From an uncultured Eubacteriales bacterium (GTDB lineage Bacteria > Bacillota > Clostridia > Christensenellales > Borkfalkiaceae), in the NCBI GenBank assembly GCA_900540805.1, contig UQHL01000034.1, positions 1 through 21,044 of the forward strand: DNA of 21,044 bases, written 5' to 3'. Below, piece after piece: positions 7,336 to 14,968 of the stretch (within the stretch, counting starts at the first letter, position 1; the number at the start of each line of letters is the position of its first letter). The position numbers and the translations under genes are program-made. A model generated the notes under the pieces. That model did not search any database, was not told the origin of the DNA, and saw only the letters and a program-made list of their open reading frames with translations.

Positions 7336-8369
7336 TTTTCCTCTCCTTGTTTCGGTTCCTCCTTGGGAGGCTTTTTTACATAATTTTCGGGGAAAATCTT
7401 ACACATCATATTGACGTTGGTGAGATAAGCCACTTCCTTTTTACCGTCTTTCAGATACTCGGTAATCCCGTACGGGTCGCCGTTTGCCGAGCCGATATAC
7501 GCGCCTTCCTTTTTCTTATTGATAAGGAGCAGCGTAACCAAAAGCGCGACGCCCGCAGCAAACATCAGCAGGGAAAACACAAACGACCACTTGATCCCTC
7601 CCCCGTTGAGGATATAGGACGGATCGCGCAGCGGCTCCATGATCGAGCGCACCAGCCCGTAATTGATAAAGTAAAACGCCACGTTGAGGCCGTTCGGCTT
7701 TTTGGGGTTCTTCCAGGCGTGCGCAAAAAGGAGCGCCGCGACGACGAGATTGACGAAGCTTTCATAAAAGAAAAACGCATAATGCCAGGTTCCGCCCGAG
7801 ATGTCGCTGCTGCCGCCGAATATCTTCTGAAACGTCAACGTAAAGGTCTGGAGGCAGCTGCCGCCCGCCCCCTTATTGATATACACCGCAAACGGGAAAA
7901 ACTGCAGCGCCTCGTTGGTAACCTCCGCGCCATATACCTCCTGGTTGGCGAAGTTCCCCCACCGGCCGATCGCCTGCGCAAGGAGCAGCCCCACGACGAT
8001 ACAGTCCGCCGCACGGAAAAAATTGACTTTTTTGAAATAACTGACCAAAAGAACGCTGATTGTGCCGCCGAGTATTCCGCCGATAATCGAAAGCCCGCCT
8101 TGGCGTATGGATTCCATCGAAAACCAGTCCTTTAAGGGCAGTCCGTCGGTAATGCAATAAAAGAGACGGGTAGTGACGAGCGCCACGGGAAGCGTTACGC
8201 AAAAATATGTCAAAAACAGATCCGAGGACATATTTCTGCGTTTGAAAAGAAGCGAAATGACAAAGAATGCCGCCACCATGCCGCTGACGATAATAATGGC
8301 ATACGCGTAAATTTTGAACCCGAAAATCGTGATTCCGGGATTATCCGAAGCCAAAAGAGCATTGAGCAT
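7332..8369 (-). CDS. lgt: Prolipoprotein diacylglyceryl transferase
   Basis: Lgt moves a diacylglyceryl group from phosphatidylglycerol to the lipobox cysteine of prolipoproteins in the membrane. In 345 residues there are about seven hydrophobic segments. The family signature appears as RQGGLSIIGG (89-98) and GRWGNFANQEVYG (135-147), which contains the essential arginine and asparagine. It is longer than the typical 270-290 residues because of an insertion around 150-185 and a charged C-terminal extension of about 45 residues. AAGGAG lies eight bases before the ATG. It is the first gene of the seven-gene operon, behind a consensus promoter and a structured leader. Confidence 0.95.
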   Translation of the reverse strand: MLNALLASDNPGITIFGFKIYAYAIIIVSGMVAAFFVISLLFKRRNMSSDLFLTYFCVTLPVALVTTRLFYCITDGLPLKDWFSMESIRQGGLSIIGGILGGTISVLLVSYFKKVNFFRAADCIVVGLLLAQAIGRWGNFANQEVYGAEVTNEALQFFPFAVYINKGAGGSCLQTFTLTFQKIFGGSSDISGGTWHYAFFFYESFVNLVVAALLFAHAWKNPKKPNGLNVAFYFINYGLVRSIMEPLRDPSYILNGGGIKWSFVFSLLMFAAGVALLVTLLLINKKKEGAYIGSANGDPYGITEYLKDGKKEVAYLTNVNMMCKIFPENYVKKPPKEEPKQGEEK

Positions 8370-8395
8370 AAAGCCGTCTCCTTATTTTTCCGATA

Positions 8396-8474
8396 CCGTA
8401 TCCTTTATTGGACATAGCCGTCTATATCCGATACGGCGCGAAAATGCCGGCAAAACCGTACGCCCTTGCATTTT
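8396..8474 (-). promoter_or_regulatory. Structured 5' leader of the lgt operon
   Basis: Between the promoter and lgt, two composite hairpins can be drawn in the RNA. The first has arms AAAATGC/GCATTTT (8468-8474 with 8441-8447) and a smaller CGG-UUUUG-CCG hairpin inside. The second has outer arms CCGTATC/GATACGG (8430-8436 with 8396-8402) enclosing an 8-bp stem (8422-8429 with 8410-8417, one G-U) capped by ACGG. No known riboswitch class was recognised. The pairing is seen directly; the regulatory role is inference. Confidence 0.45.
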
Positions 8475-8481
8475 CCTTTTC

Positions 8482-8510
8482 ATTATAGCACAATATAAAA
8501 AAATCGTCAA
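8482..8510 (-). promoter_or_regulatory. Promoter of the lgt operon
   Basis: The -35 is TTGACG (8505-8510), the spacer is 17 bases and the -10 is a perfect TATAAT (8482-8487). The -35 falls within the stem and loop of the preceding folT terminator. Confidence 0.87.
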
Positions 8511-8531
8511 GGCCTGCCCGACGATTTTTTT
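8497..8531 (-). terminator. Terminator downstream of folT
   Basis: A 12-bp perfect stem, AAAAAAATCGTC with GACGATTTTTTT (8497-8508 and 8520-8531), has an 11-base loop and a T-run in either direction. It lies 25 bases past the folT stop, so it ends that transcript on the minus strand. Confidence 0.8.
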
Positions 8532-8555
8532 AAGTTTCCGGAAGTTGTTACATTG

Positions 8556-9206
8556 TTACGAAATGCGGATTTTCAAGGGTTTTATGTGATTTAATATGGG
8601 AACCACCGCAAACAAAAGCGCATAATTGGCGATACAGTTCCATATCTGTCCGCCGAAAAACAGGCGGTAACAGACATACCTCCAATACGTGGCGCCCGTA
8701 CCGAAAGTATCTGTTACATATTGGATAAATTTCGAAGTAAATCCCACTTTCTGCCAATAGAAATAAAATCCCGTCGTATTGATCCCGATCGTACAGACAA
8801 ACAGCGACAGCAAACAGACGAGCGAAAGCTTTATATAGAGCGAACCGCGGAAATTCGGACGGAACAGATTGAATATAAGTCCCGCCAGCAGGGCGATCAT
8901 GCCCGTGGAAAGCCCCACCCAAGGCATATACAGCTGTCCCCAGTTATTATAAAAATATCCGCAAAGGTCGCCGATGTAACAGACTGCGAAGCCGCTGACC
9001 GGCCCCAGCAGAATCCCCGTCAGAGCGGAGACCACAATGGTGATCGAAAACTGAATGTCCAGCAGCCGAAATTCCAGCCACATATTTGCGACCACGCTGA
9101 GGGCCGCCATAACGGCCATGTAGGCGAGCCTGTGTCCCTGCGATTTCGTAAGGAGCAGATCGGAAAAAATCATCCGTTTGAGCGCTGTGTTTCCTGTGTT
9201 TTGCAT
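8556..9206 (-). CDS. folT: FolT-like folate ECF transporter substrate-binding subunit
   Basis: This is an S component of an energy-coupling factor transporter, which captures a vitamin in the membrane and works with the shared EcfA/EcfA'/EcfT module (not in this window). The 216-residue protein has about six hydrophobic segments. The segment LDIQFSITIVVSALTGILLG followed by PVSGFAVCYIGDLCGYF is typical of the FolT/ThiT-like fold. Folate is assigned chiefly because a THF riboswitch lies directly upstream. The ATG is ten bases from a GGGAGG ribosome binding site embedded in the riboswitch expression hairpin. The gene is monocistronic, ending at its own terminator. Confidence 0.88.
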   Translation of the reverse strand: MQNTGNTALKRMIFSDLLLTKSQGHRLAYMAVMAALSVVANMWLEFRLLDIQFSITIVVSALTGILLGPVSGFAVCYIGDLCGYFYNNWGQLYMPWVGLSTGMIALLAGLIFNLFRPNFRGSLYIKLSLVCLLSLFVCTIGINTTGFYFYWQKVGFTSKFIQYVTDTFGTGATYWRYVCYRLFFGGQIWNCIANYALLFAVVPILNHIKPLKIRIS

Positions 9207-9236
9207 AAAATAAAAACCTCCCGATAACAGAGAGGT
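9207..9236 (-). promoter_or_regulatory. Expression-platform hairpin of the THF riboswitch with embedded ribosome binding site
   Basis: A 7-bp stem ACCTCTC/GGGAGGT (9230-9236 with 9216-9222) is followed by TTTTATTTT running straight into the folT ATG. The 3' arm contains GGGAGG, the only plausible ribosome binding site. The hairpin can thus hide the ribosome binding site, terminate transcription, or do both when folate is plentiful. Which mode operates cannot be decided from sequence. Confidence 0.7.
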
Positions 9237-9302
9237 CCGCGAAAGTACGGAAAACCCGTTTCAACGCTCCGGAATACATCAAAAAGGCTTTCCTTTAGGC
9301 TT

Positions 9303-9408
9303 AGCGGACGCGCCACGGCACCGCAGAAAAGCCGAAGTTGGATTTGCTTTTCTTTCGTTCATCGACAACGTCCCGTTCGATGACACTTTACGCGCCGGAG
9401 GCTACTCT
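9303..9408 (-). ncRNA. Tetrahydrofolate (THF) riboswitch aptamer
   Basis: On the minus strand the conserved blocks of the folT-type THF riboswitch occur in order: AGAGTAG (9402-9408), GCGTAAAGTG, GAACGGGACGTTGTC, ACGAA, GCGGTG and the closing GCGTCCGCT (9303-9311). Variable stems between them pair as expected, for example TCATCGA with TCGATGA around the GGGACG loop. One peripheral stem is enlarged (AAAAGC...GCTTTT). The downstream gene is a FolT-like transporter, the usual target of this class. Confidence 0.93.
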
Positions 9409-9423
9409 TAAATCTTTAACCCT

Positions 9424-9452
9424 ATTATAATCGTCTTTGCGTTTTTTTGCAA
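9424..9452 (-). promoter_or_regulatory. Promoter of the THF riboswitch-folT transcript
   Basis: The -35 is TTGCAA (9447-9452), the spacer is 17 bases and the -10 is a perfect TATAAT (9424-9429). Transcription should begin shortly before the aptamer's AGAGTAG block. Confidence 0.82.
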
Positions 9453-9476
9453 GCGTTTGAAGCGGAAAAATACATA
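9447..9476 (+). promoter_or_regulatory. Possible divergent promoter of the DUF421 gene
   Basis: TTGCAA at 9447-9452 is a palindrome, so it can also serve as a -35 for the plus strand. An 18-base spacer leads to TACATA (9471-9476), a poor -10. The plus-strand gene starts about 30 bases later. This is the best candidate seen, but it is weak. Confidence 0.35.
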
Positions 9477-9505
9477 AAAGGAAAATTTTCGGAAATACTG
9501 CCTAT

Positions 9506-10192
9506 ATGGGTTTAATTTTCATCAGAACTATCATCGTTTTCATAACGCTGCTCGTGATTATGCGGCTGATGGGCAAAAGACAGATCGGCGAAATGCAGCC
9601 CTTCGAGCTGGTCATCACGCTGCTCATTGCCGAGCTCGCCTGTATCCCTATGGCCGACACCTCTATTCCTCTCTTATACGGTATCGTCTCTATCCTGACG
9701 ATCTATTTTCTGCACCAGATCGTGTGCCTGCTGGATCTTCAGTTTAAGCCGATGAAAGCGGTATTGAGCGGTTCGCCGAGCATCGTGCTCAACAAAAACG
9801 GCATAGACGACACGCAGCTGAAAAAGAACAATCTCGACGTTTCCGACCTTATCGAAAGCCTGCGCGGCGCGGGATATTTTTCCCTCGACGCCGTGGATTA
9901 TGCGCTATATGAGGCGAACGGCTCTTTTTCCGCTCTACCCAAATCCGAATACGCAGACATGCAGAGCTCCTTGCCGATCATTTTAATCGACGAGGGAAAA
10001 TTCGACCAGAAAAATCTCGAGCTCACGAAAAGGAGCAGGCAGTACTTTACCGATATTTTGAAGGAACAGGGCTGTAAAGATCTGAAGCAGGTATTGGTGA
10101 TGACCGTAGATGGAAACGGAAAATCTTATCTCCAGAAAAAGGGCGAGAAATATAAGGTATTCGATCTCAATTGGGAGGAAAAATTATGGTAA
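9506..10192 (+). CDS. DUF421 (YetF-like) membrane protein
   Basis: The 228-residue protein starts with two or three hydrophobic segments (about residues 5-75). These contain the family hallmarks RLMGKRQIGEMQPFELVI (20-37), an area strongly conserved in DUF421/YetF proteins. A soluble C-terminal domain follows, with DLIESLRGAGYFSLDAVDYALYE in its first half, the usual DUF421 pattern. The start is supported by the match to family N-termini, although the ribosome binding site is weak. The biochemical role is not established; Bacillus relatives have been tied to spore and stress traits. Its stop overlaps the next gene, which belongs to its usual partner family. Confidence 0.9.
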   Translation: MGLIFIRTIIVFITLLVIMRLMGKRQIGEMQPFELVITLLIAELACIPMADTSIPLLYGIVSILTIYFLHQIVCLLDLQFKPMKAVLSGSPSIVLNKNGIDDTQLKKNNLDVSDLIESLRGAGYFSLDAVDYALYEANGSFSALPKSEYADMQSSLPIILIDEGKFDQKNLELTKRSRQYFTDILKEQGCKDLKQVLVMTVDGNGKSYLQKKGEKYKVFDLNWEEKLW

Positions 10193-10563
10193 GGACGCTT
10201 GCGAGCATATTTGTTTCTCTCGCGCTGATCTTGGGGATTTCCGCTTACGATATTTATACGGTGGGAAAAACGTTTCATACCTTTTCGGAGGCGCTCGTCG
10301 CTTTGTACGAAAAAACGGAAGACCAGACCGCCACGCACGAGGACGGTAAAGCGGTGCGCGCTTATTGGAAAGAAAAGAAAAAGGGATTGCATATATGGAT
10401 TCCGCACACGAGCATAGAAAACGTCGATTATCAGCTCAACGAAGCCCTGGGGTATCTGTACGAGAAAAAATACGACGACGCCCTGCCGAAAATAGAGGTA
10501 CTCATCGAAATGGCGGAGAAGATTCCCCGCTCCTATTCCTTTAGTTTTGAAAACATCTTCTAA
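10186..10563 (+). CDS. DUF4363 family protein
   Basis: This 125-residue protein has an N-terminal membrane anchor or signal segment (about residues 4-22). A helical extracytoplasmic domain follows, with AYWKEKKKGLHIWIPHTSIENVDYQLNEA-type spacing of W, K and H residues as in DUF4363. The ATG at 10186 is chosen because GGAGG lies six or so bases upstream; the DUF421 stop codon falls inside its second and third codons. DUF4363 genes often follow DUF421 genes in Clostridia, which supports a joint function, but none is known. It ends at a strong terminator. Confidence 0.82.
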   Translation: MVRTLASIFVSLALILGISAYDIYTVGKTFHTFSEALVALYEKTEDQTATHEDGKAVRAYWKEKKKGLHIWIPHTSIENVDYQLNEALGYLYEKKYDDALPKIEVLIEMAEKIPRSYSFSFENIF

Positions 10564-10584
10564 AAAAGGACCTCCGCGGCAAAA

Positions 10585-10622
10585 CGCCCCCGAAGTTAAT
10601 ATAACTTTGGGGGGCGCTTTTT
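10585..10622 (+). terminator. Terminator between the convergent DUF4363 and dehydratase genes
   Basis: The arms CGCCCCCGAAGTT (10585-10597) and AACTTTGGGGGGCG (10603-10616) pair nearly completely, with one G-U and one extra G, around a five-base loop, and TTTTTT follows on the plus strand. It ends the DUF421-DUF4363 transcript. On the minus strand it also lies just past the stop of the convergent gene and may serve both. Confidence 0.87.
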
Positions 10623-11902
10623 TACTTTTGTGAATTTTTCAGATTTTCCTTTGCGGTAGCGAGCATCAGTTTGATACGGTTTTCCTGGTTGACGCGGGTG
10701 GCGGACGGGTCGTAATCGATCGGCACGATATTTTCGTCCTTATACATATTTTTTAGCGCGCGCACCGCTCCCTTTCCCGCGATATGGTTGGGCAGACAGC
10801 CGAACGGCTGCGCGCAGACGATGTTATCCGTCCCCGTCTCGGCCAGCGCCGCCATTTCCGCGGGGATCAGCCACCCCTCGCCCATCTTGACGCCCTGATT
10901 GATCACTTTGTCCGCACAGCGGCGCAGATGCTCGAAATCGTGCGGCGGCTCAAACGTCCCGTCGTTTTTGAATACCTTGATAATTCCTTTCTGGATATGG
11001 TAGGCAAACTTATACACCAGCCAATAGATAAAGCCCAGCTTTTTTGTTCTGCCGTAAAATTTTGTATCGTTAAAATTGTTTACGATACAGTACAAAACAA
11101 AATCCATCAGCGCGGGAACGACGGGTTCGCACCCTTCCGAAAGGAGAAATTCCTCGAGATGGGAATTTCCAAGCGGAGAATATTTGACGTAGATTTCTCC
11201 CACAATCCCCACTTTTACCTTTTTTTCGTCCCTGCGTTCGACTCGCTTAAACCGCGCGATCATGCCGCGGATAATTTTTTTATACTTTCTGAAAGACTTG
11301 CCGTTAAAGGCGCTCTCAATCGTCTTAAAGCACTCCGTCCGCGCTTTGTCCGTATCCCCTTCGTTCGCCTCGTAAGGCTTGCATTGGTTGTAGAGGGTCA
11401 TCAAGGTGTCGCCGTAAAAAATGCCGAACGCCAGCTCTATCAGCAAAGAAATATTCATTTCTATGCCGTTTCCCTTTTCCAGGCCCGAAAAATTCAGCGA
11501 CATAACGGGGACCTGCGGAAATTCCGCCTTTAATGCCTTGCGGATCAACGGAATATAGTTGGAAGCGCGGCACCCGCCGCCCGACTGCGTAATCATCACC
11601 GCCGTGCGGTTTACGTCGTATTTGCCGCTTTTCAAAGCGTCGAGATACTGTCCGATCACGCAGAGCGCGGGATAACAGGTGTCGTTATGCACATGCTTGA
11701 GTCCCTCGTCGATAACCGCGCGGGAATCGTTTTTCAGCACCTCCATGCGATAGCCGCGCTTGCCCACGATATGGCGTATGATGTCGAAATGATACGGCAG
11801 CATATCGGGGACGAGAATGGTATAGGCGTCCTTCATTTCGGGCGTGAATTTGGGATATTCCTCGGTATAATCCGCCGTTTTACTCTTTTCGTTTTCCTGC
11901 AT
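10622..11902 (-). CDS. 2-hydroxyacyl-CoA dehydratase-like (HgdB-related) protein
   Basis: The 426-residue protein resembles the D-component family of 2-hydroxyacyl-CoA dehydratases, which bind iron-sulfur clusters. Cysteines likely to matter are in TCYPALC (C76, C81), GGGC (C111) and CAQPFGC (C363, C369). In related proteins such cysteines hold a [4Fe-4S] or double-cubane cluster reduced by an ATP-driven activator. The gene starts nine bases after the stop of the large activase gene, with GGAGGG four bases before its ATG, so it is a true separate reading frame. No fermentation gene (CoA transferase, acyl-CoA dehydrogenase, Etf) is near, so the substrate is unknown and it need not act on an acyl-CoA. 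Confidence 0.82.
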   Translation of the reverse strand: MQENEKSKTADYTEEYPKFTPEMKDAYTILVPDMLPYHFDIIRHIVGKRGYRMEVLKNDSRAVIDEGLKHVHNDTCYPALCVIGQYLDALKSGKYDVNRTAVMITQSGGGCRASNYIPLIRKALKAEFPQVPVMSLNFSGLEKGNGIEMNISLLIELAFGIFYGDTLMTLYNQCKPYEANEGDTDKARTECFKTIESAFNGKSFRKYKKIIRGMIARFKRVERRDEKKVKVGIVGEIYVKYSPLGNSHLEEFLLSEGCEPVVPALMDFVLYCIVNNFNDTKFYGRTKKLGFIYWLVYKFAYHIQKGIIKVFKNDGTFEPPHDFEHLRRCADKVINQGVKMGEGWLIPAEMAALAETGTDNIVCAQPFGCLPNHIAGKGAVRALKNMYKDENIVPIDYDPSATRVNQENRIKLMLATAKENLKNSQK

Positions 11903-11911
11903 ATGCCCTCC

Positions 11912-14900
11912 TTACGCTTCCGCAGAAGCGACCGCGGCTTCCAGAAATTCCGCTTCCTCCGCCGCGCGGGCGGCCTCTTGAGCCTCCCTTGCCGCTTTTT
12001 GTTCCTCTATCGCCGCCAGCATACTGCGCAGACGAATGCGAACCACGCCGAGGTTGTTGATCTCGTCTATTTTAATCTGCGTATAAAGCTTGCCGTTGCG
12101 CTCGAGAATGGTACGCATCTCGTCCGTCGTGATCGCGTCTATGCCGCACCCGAACGAAACGAGCTGTACGAGGTTCATGTCCTCGTTATGCGCGACGTAT
12201 TCCGCCGACCGATACAGACGGGCGTGATAAGTCCATTGATTGAGGACGTTGACCTTGACGATCGGCGCCTCCTCAAATACGCTGTCCTCGGAAAGCACCG
12301 CCAGCTCGAGAGAGGTGAGCAACTTGCCGATGCCGTGATTGATTTCGGGATCGGCGTGATAGGGCCTACCCGCCAAAACGATGATCTGCCGTCCCTCGGC
12401 GCGCGCTTTCTCCGTGATCTCGCGCCCTTTCCTGCGCACGTCCTCGTGGTATTCCTTCAGTCGGGCAAAGCCTTCGTCGAGAGCCTCTTCCACCTGCTTT
12501 TTAGAGAACTTATATTTTTTCAACGCGCGGCGCAGATTTCTTACCGCCGCCCCGCGCATATTGGGATCGAGATACGGCATCACGAAATTATCGTCGCAAA
12601 GCCGTTCGTTATTGGCTTTCAAAAGCTCCGCATAATAGGCCACCACGGGACAGTTATAGTGATTTGTAGAATCGTGCTCGTCAACGTTATAGCTTTCGCA
12701 GGGATAGAAAATGAAATCCACGTTTTTATCCAACAGGCTTTCGATGTGTCCGTGCATCAGCTTCGCGGGATAGCATGCCGTGTCGCTGGCCACCGTATGC
12801 TGGCCGCGGAAATACAGCTCCCGCGAGCTCTTGTCGCTGAGCACCGTTTCGAAGCCCAGCTTCTCGAAGAATCCCGCCCAAAGGGGCAGCTGCTCGAACA
12901 TGACGAGCTGAAAGGGAAGTCCCACCCTCCCGAGCGGCTTTTTTCCGTTTTCGCCAAAGGGAGTAAGGCTCTCCTGCAAGCGGCGATATTTATAGGCGAA
13001 GATGTCCAACTCGTCCGAACGGACTTTTTTGCCCGCGCCCCGCTCGCATTTGTTGCCCGAAATATATTTTCTGCCGTCCGCAAACGTAATGATATTAATA
13101 TTGCATTTTGAGGTACAGCCGTGGCAATTGGCGCAGCGGGAAGCATAGGTGAAAGCCTCGAGCTCAACCGCCGAAGCCAGCGAGCTGGACGCGACAAAGG
13201 CGGGCTGGGTTTCCCTGGCGTACAGAGCCGCCCCGAAGGCACCCATCAGCCCCGCAATCGCGGGACGGATCACTTCCTTGCCCGTTTCCTTCTCAAACGA
13301 ACGGAGCACCGCGTCGTTCATGAACGTGCCGCCCTGCACCACGATATGACGGCCGAGCTCTTCGGGCGTCTTGGCGCGGATTACCTTATAAATCGCGTTT
13401 TTGACGATGGAGGAGGAAAGCCCCGCGGAGATATCCTCCACAGTCGCGCCCTCTTTTTGCGCCTGCTTTACGGAACTGTTCATAAATACCGTACAGCGCG
13501 AGCCGAGTTCGACGGGATGCTTCGCAAACAGCCCCAGCCGCGAAAAACTTTCGATATCCATATTCATCGCCTTGGCGAAGGTTTCGATAAACGAACCGCA
13601 GCCCGACGAACACGCCTCGTTGAGCATGATCGAATCGATGGCGCGATTTTTCACCTTAAAGCACTTGATGTCCTGCCCGCCGATATCGATGATAAAATCC
13701 ACTTTTGGATTGAAATGAAGCGCCGCTTTGAAATGCGCCACCGTTTCGACGATTCCGAAATCCGCCTTGAGGGCGGCCTTAATGAGGTCCTCCCCGTAAC
13801 CCGTTACCGCGGCGCCGCGGATATTCACCCGCTCCTCTCCCAGCGCATAAATCTCTTTGAGCTTTTCCGCCACGATGTCGAGCGGCTGACCGTTGTTCGA
13901 CTGATAATGAGAATACAATATCTTCGAATCCTCGGTGATGAGGATCATTTTCGTCGTCGTGGAACCGCTGTCGATACCGAGATACGCGTCTCCGCGGTAG
14001 GTGTGGATATCCGCGAACTGAAGATCGCTGCGCTTGTGGCGCGCGATAAAGGCGTCGTATTCCTCACGATCCTTGAAAAGCGGCTCGCCCGTGACGATGT
14101 CGTCGCTGTTTTTGCTGTTCTCGATTTTGCCGATGATCTCGGACATGGGCACCTCGTCCGCATTTTGGGAATAGAGAGCCGCGCCGAGAGACATAAAACA
14201 GGGCGCGTTTTCGGGAAAGACGGCATGTTCTTCGTCCAGCTTCAGCGTCTCCGTAAACGCGCGGCGGAGCGCTTTCAGGAAAAAGAGCGGCCCGCCGAGG
14301 AACAATACTTTTCCCTTGATACGGCGTCCCTGTGCCAGTCCCGCCACCGTCTGATCGACGACCGCCTGAAAGATAGAAGCGGAAATATCCGATTTTGCCG
14401 CGCCCTGATTGAGGAGCGGCTGAATATCCGATTTTGCGAACACGCCGCAGCGTGACGCGATCGGGTACGTCTTTTCTGCCTGCAAAGCGAGTTCGTCCAT
14501 TTCGGGCACGGTAATGTTGAGCAGAGTTGCCATCTGGTCGATAAACGCCCCCGTACCGCCCGCGCAGCTGCCGTTCATGCGCTGTTCGGTGCCGCCCGTC
14601 AAAAAGATAATCTTCGCGTCCTCGCCGCCCAGCTCCACCGCCGCGTCCGCGTCGGGATAATAATGGCGTATGGCGATAAAGGCCGCCTGTACCTCCTGAA
14701 CAAAGGAAATGCGGCTCTTTTCAGCCAAGCCCAGCCCCGCGCTCCCCGTAACGGCGGCCTTGAAGCTTTCGGCGGGAAACAGCGAATTCACCTTTTTCAA
14801 TTCTTCCAGAACGCATTCCTTGACGCGCGAGAAATGTCTTTCATAGCTCTTATATAAAATTTCGTCCGTCGCGGGCTCGATTACAGTCACCTTGACCGTG

Positions 14901-14935
14901 GTCGATCCTACGTCGATACCCAATAATTTTGTCAT
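11912..14935 (-). CDS. Tandem BadF/BadG-type ATPase (acyl-CoA dehydratase activase) with DUF2229
   Basis: In this 1007-residue protein two ASKHA-type activase domains lie in tandem. Domain 1 (about 3-258) has GIDVGSTT and the cluster-binding cysteines C124 (SCAGGTGAF) and C163 (SRCGVF). Domain 2 (about 317-573) has GIDSGSTT, C442 (ACSSGCGSF) and C481 (SRCTVF). In HgdC-type activators the matching cysteines hold a [4Fe-4S] cluster between two subunits; here both halves are in one chain. A cysteine cluster follows (C601, C604, C607, C611, C630), then a DUF2229 region (about 665-900) and an Ala/Glu-rich tail. The ATG at 14935 has GAGG six bases upstream; an in-frame TTG further up lacks support. 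It probably delivers low-potential electrons, driven by ATP, to the dehydratase-like protein encoded next. Confidence 0.9.
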   Translation of the reverse strand: MTKLLGIDVGSTTVKVTVIEPATDEILYKSYERHFSRVKECVLEELKKVNSLFPAESFKAAVTGSAGLGLAEKSRISFVQEVQAAFIAIRHYYPDADAAVELGGEDAKIIFLTGGTEQRMNGSCAGGTGAFIDQMATLLNITVPEMDELALQAEKTYPIASRCGVFAKSDIQPLLNQGAAKSDISASIFQAVVDQTVAGLAQGRRIKGKVLFLGGPLFFLKALRRAFTETLKLDEEHAVFPENAPCFMSLGAALYSQNADEVPMSEIIGKIENSKNSDDIVTGEPLFKDREEYDAFIARHKRSDLQFADIHTYRGDAYLGIDSGSTTTKMILITEDSKILYSHYQSNNGQPLDIVAEKLKEIYALGEERVNIRGAAVTGYGEDLIKAALKADFGIVETVAHFKAALHFNPKVDFIIDIGGQDIKCFKVKNRAIDSIMLNEACSSGCGSFIETFAKAMNMDIESFSRLGLFAKHPVELGSRCTVFMNSSVKQAQKEGATVEDISAGLSSSIVKNAIYKVIRAKTPEELGRHIVVQGGTFMNDAVLRSFEKETGKEVIRPAIAGLMGAFGAALYARETQPAFVASSSLASAVELEAFTYASRCANCHGCTSKCNINIITFADGRKYISGNKCERGAGKKVRSDELDIFAYKYRRLQESLTPFGENGKKPLGRVGLPFQLVMFEQLPLWAGFFEKLGFETVLSDKSSRELYFRGQHTVASDTACYPAKLMHGHIESLLDKNVDFIFYPCESYNVDEHDSTNHYNCPVVAYYAELLKANNERLCDDNFVMPYLDPNMRGAAVRNLRRALKKYKFSKKQVEEALDEGFARLKEYHEDVRRKGREITEKARAEGRQIIVLAGRPYHADPEINHGIGKLLTSLELAVLSEDSVFEEAPIVKVNVLNQWTYHARLYRSAEYVAHNEDMNLVQLVSFGCGIDAITTDEMRTILERNGKLYTQIKIDEINNLGVVRIRLRSMLAAIEEQKAAREAQEAARAAEEAEFLEAAVASAEA

Positions 14936-14968
14936 CAGCAACCTCTTTCCGATGAAAATTTTTTCCGT

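Noticed and set aside
8410..8429. ACGG-capped hairpin in the lgt leader resembling the loops of the guanidine-II (mini-ykkC) riboswitch
   Set aside because: That class needs two tandem ACGR hairpins and controls guanidine exporters or related genes. Only one such hairpin is present, and the gene is lgt.
11687..14455. Two long open frames on the plus strand (about 474 and 444 codons) opposite the activase and dehydratase genes
   Set aside because: They are mirror frames of strongly coding minus-strand genes with clear motifs. Their translations are rich in H, R and F without any domain pattern, and neither has a ribosome binding site.
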